From Actinomycetota bacterium (lineage in GTDB: Bacteria > Actinomycetota > Actinomycetes > Nanopelagicales > Nanopelagicaceae), in contig WLDZ01000049.1 in NCBI GenBank assembly GCA_009704515.1, positions 1 through 6,837 of the forward strand: DNA of 6,837 bases. Direction: 5' to 3'. The translations under genes were made by a program, and so were the position numbers. Positions within the stretch are counted from its first letter, which is position 1, and each line of letters begins with the position of its first letter. Below the pieces are notes generated by a model. The model was not told where the DNA came from. It was given only the letters and a program-made list of their open reading frames with translations, and searched no databases. Of this stretch, positions 6,022-6,837 are shown one piece after another.

Positions 6022-6035
6022 TAAGGTATTACTTT

Positions 6036-6837
6036 ATGGGCACTTCACAGGTAAGAGAAACAATCGCTTCGCATGTCTCAAAAGCCCGTATACATTCTTC
6101 GCATGAGCACATTAGCTCTATTGATTCTTTCGGAAAAAATTCAAGCCCTTGGTTTCCTGTTGATATCAAGCCTGCCTTGCCTCCTTCATCAGCAACAACA
6201 CTGCTTGACTTATTGTTCTCTCCCTACACAACTCCCCAACTAACAGCAATGGGGGCTAGTTACCCGCCTGATAATGCATTTAATGACGATGAGGCATTTT
6301 TGAAGGAAATGGAAATACTCCGTCCAATAATTAAATCGAATAGCGGCATTGGAGTACTAGTCTGCCTTGATCGCGGACTCAAAATTCTTCACGGGATAGG
6401 CTTGAACGAAGCTCTTACGAGTTCAAACGGAGAGCTATTACTGAAATTGAATGACAGCATTAAAGATAAGTATTCTAATTATTTCCAATGGTTTAATGAA
6501 GTAATGGAAAAATCCGGCACAGATGCAATTCTCAAACCCGTGCATCCAGAATTTTTCATAGATATGTCCTTTGAAAAAGGTGCAGGGGAATTGAAGCACT
6601 CTATTCCAATAATGAGAGTTGACTCATTAGTCGGCTTCCAACATGATGAAAAAATCCTAGATTTTGATGGTGTAGAACGGGCAGCGGGATTTGAAATTAA
6701 GAATTCTTCGACTCTGGATGAAATGATTACTTGGTTCTTTGGAATTTGTGACAAATTTCAGGTCTGCTCCCTTAAGCAACTTCAAGCTTATTCTCGCCCG
6801 ATCTCAGTTTCAGATTGCACAAGAGAAGAAATGTCTA
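6036..6837 (+). CDS. amidohydrolase-superfamily (TIM-barrel, uronate-isomerase-like) protein, N-terminal part, function unknown
   Basis: An uninterrupted frame of 267 codons runs off the window end, so the C-terminus is missing. Residues 20-26 (HSSHEHI) contain the HxH metal-binding pattern (His23/His25) found at the end of the first barrel strand in amidohydrolases. The segment around residues 60-73 (LFSPYTTPQLTAMG) and the later stretch from IMRVDSLVGF through STLDEMITWFFGICDKF to LKQLQAYSRPI (Lys247, Ala251-Tyr252, Arg254) resemble the 'HY..DL..aG' and 'sldd...K..lAY.R' patterns of amidohydrolase-2/uronate-isomerase-like proteins, from memory rather than a search. No signal peptide or membrane segment is seen, suggesting a cytoplasmic protein. 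ATG 6036 is the first start after an in-frame TGA at 6000-6002; AAGG at 6023-6026 is a weak ribosome site. GC is lower (about 37% in four sampled lines) and codons such as ATA, CTA and AGA are frequent, hinting at transfer or low expression. Substrate unknown. Confidence 0.7.
   Translation, partial: MGTSQVRETIASHVSKARIHSSHEHISSIDSFGKNSSPWFPVDIKPALPPSSATTLLDLLFSPYTTPQLTAMGASYPPDNAFNDDEAFLKEMEILRPIIKSNSGIGVLVCLDRGLKILHGIGLNEALTSSNGELLLKLNDSIKDKYSNYFQWFNEVMEKSGTDAILKPVHPEFFIDMSFEKGAGELKHSIPIMRVDSLVGFQHDEKILDFDGVERAAGFEIKNSSTLDEMITWFFGICDKFQVCSLKQLQAYSRPISVSDCTREEMS

Noticed and set aside
6479..6754. A 91-codon minus-strand open frame near the right edge
   Set aside because: It is the antisense shadow of the longer uninterrupted plus-strand frame from 6036, which has a plausible start and family-like motifs.
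1..6837. CRISPR array, insertion sequence, defence or toxin-antitoxin system
   Set aside because: No regularly spaced repeats, transposase motifs, terminal inverted repeats or small toxin-like paired genes were seen on either strand; all large frames but the last are recognisable core metabolism or membrane genes.

Overview
The window looks like core chromosome from a moderate-GC actinobacterium. Lines counted by hand in the central genes fall roughly between 43 and 58% GC. The lineage signals are a class II DAHP synthase, a mixed-substrate/PPi-type phosphofructokinase, a GT4-type 'Corynebacterium family' glycogen synthase divergent from glgC (the order also seen in mycobacteria), and start codons that look leaderless. 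A small-genome freshwater group such as the Nanopelagicales (acI) would fit, but that lineage is inference; no rRNA or marker gene is present.

Layout. Positions 1-2955 hold three minus-strand genes, read right to left: glgC (1732-2955), a 6-phosphofructokinase (589-1614) and the N-terminal 178 codons of a class II DAHP synthase (1-535, cut by the window edge). A 57-base divergent promoter region (2956-3012) separates glgC from glgA (3013-4236, plus strand). glgA is followed by an EamA/DMT-family transporter (4265-5149) and uppP (5142-5975), which overlaps it by 8 bases. After a 60-base gap, a plus-strand reading frame opens at 6036 and runs off the window end. It resembles TIM-barrel amidohydrolase-superfamily proteins, has lower GC than the rest (about 37% in four sampled lines), and its function is unknown.

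How the genes fit together. GlgC makes ADP-glucose and PPi. GlgA/GlgM uses the ADP-glucose for alpha-glucan or maltose-1-phosphate. The phosphofructokinase carries the Asp104/Lys124 pair typical of PPi-dependent enzymes, so it could consume the PPi that GlgC releases. DAHP synthase draws PEP from glycolysis into the shikimate pathway. UppP recycles the C55 lipid carrier for cell-wall synthesis.

Expression. Three genes without a Shine-Dalgarno (glgC, glgA, DAHP synthase) each have a TANNNT -10-like hexamer exactly 6 bases before the start codon, which predicts leaderless mRNAs. pfkA, eamA and uppP have clear Shine-Dalgarno sequences. Two adjacent dyads upstream of pfkA are candidate operators. 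I found no mobile element, CRISPR array, tRNA or rRNA, and no obviously new defence or biosynthetic system. The most open question is the partial gene at the right edge.
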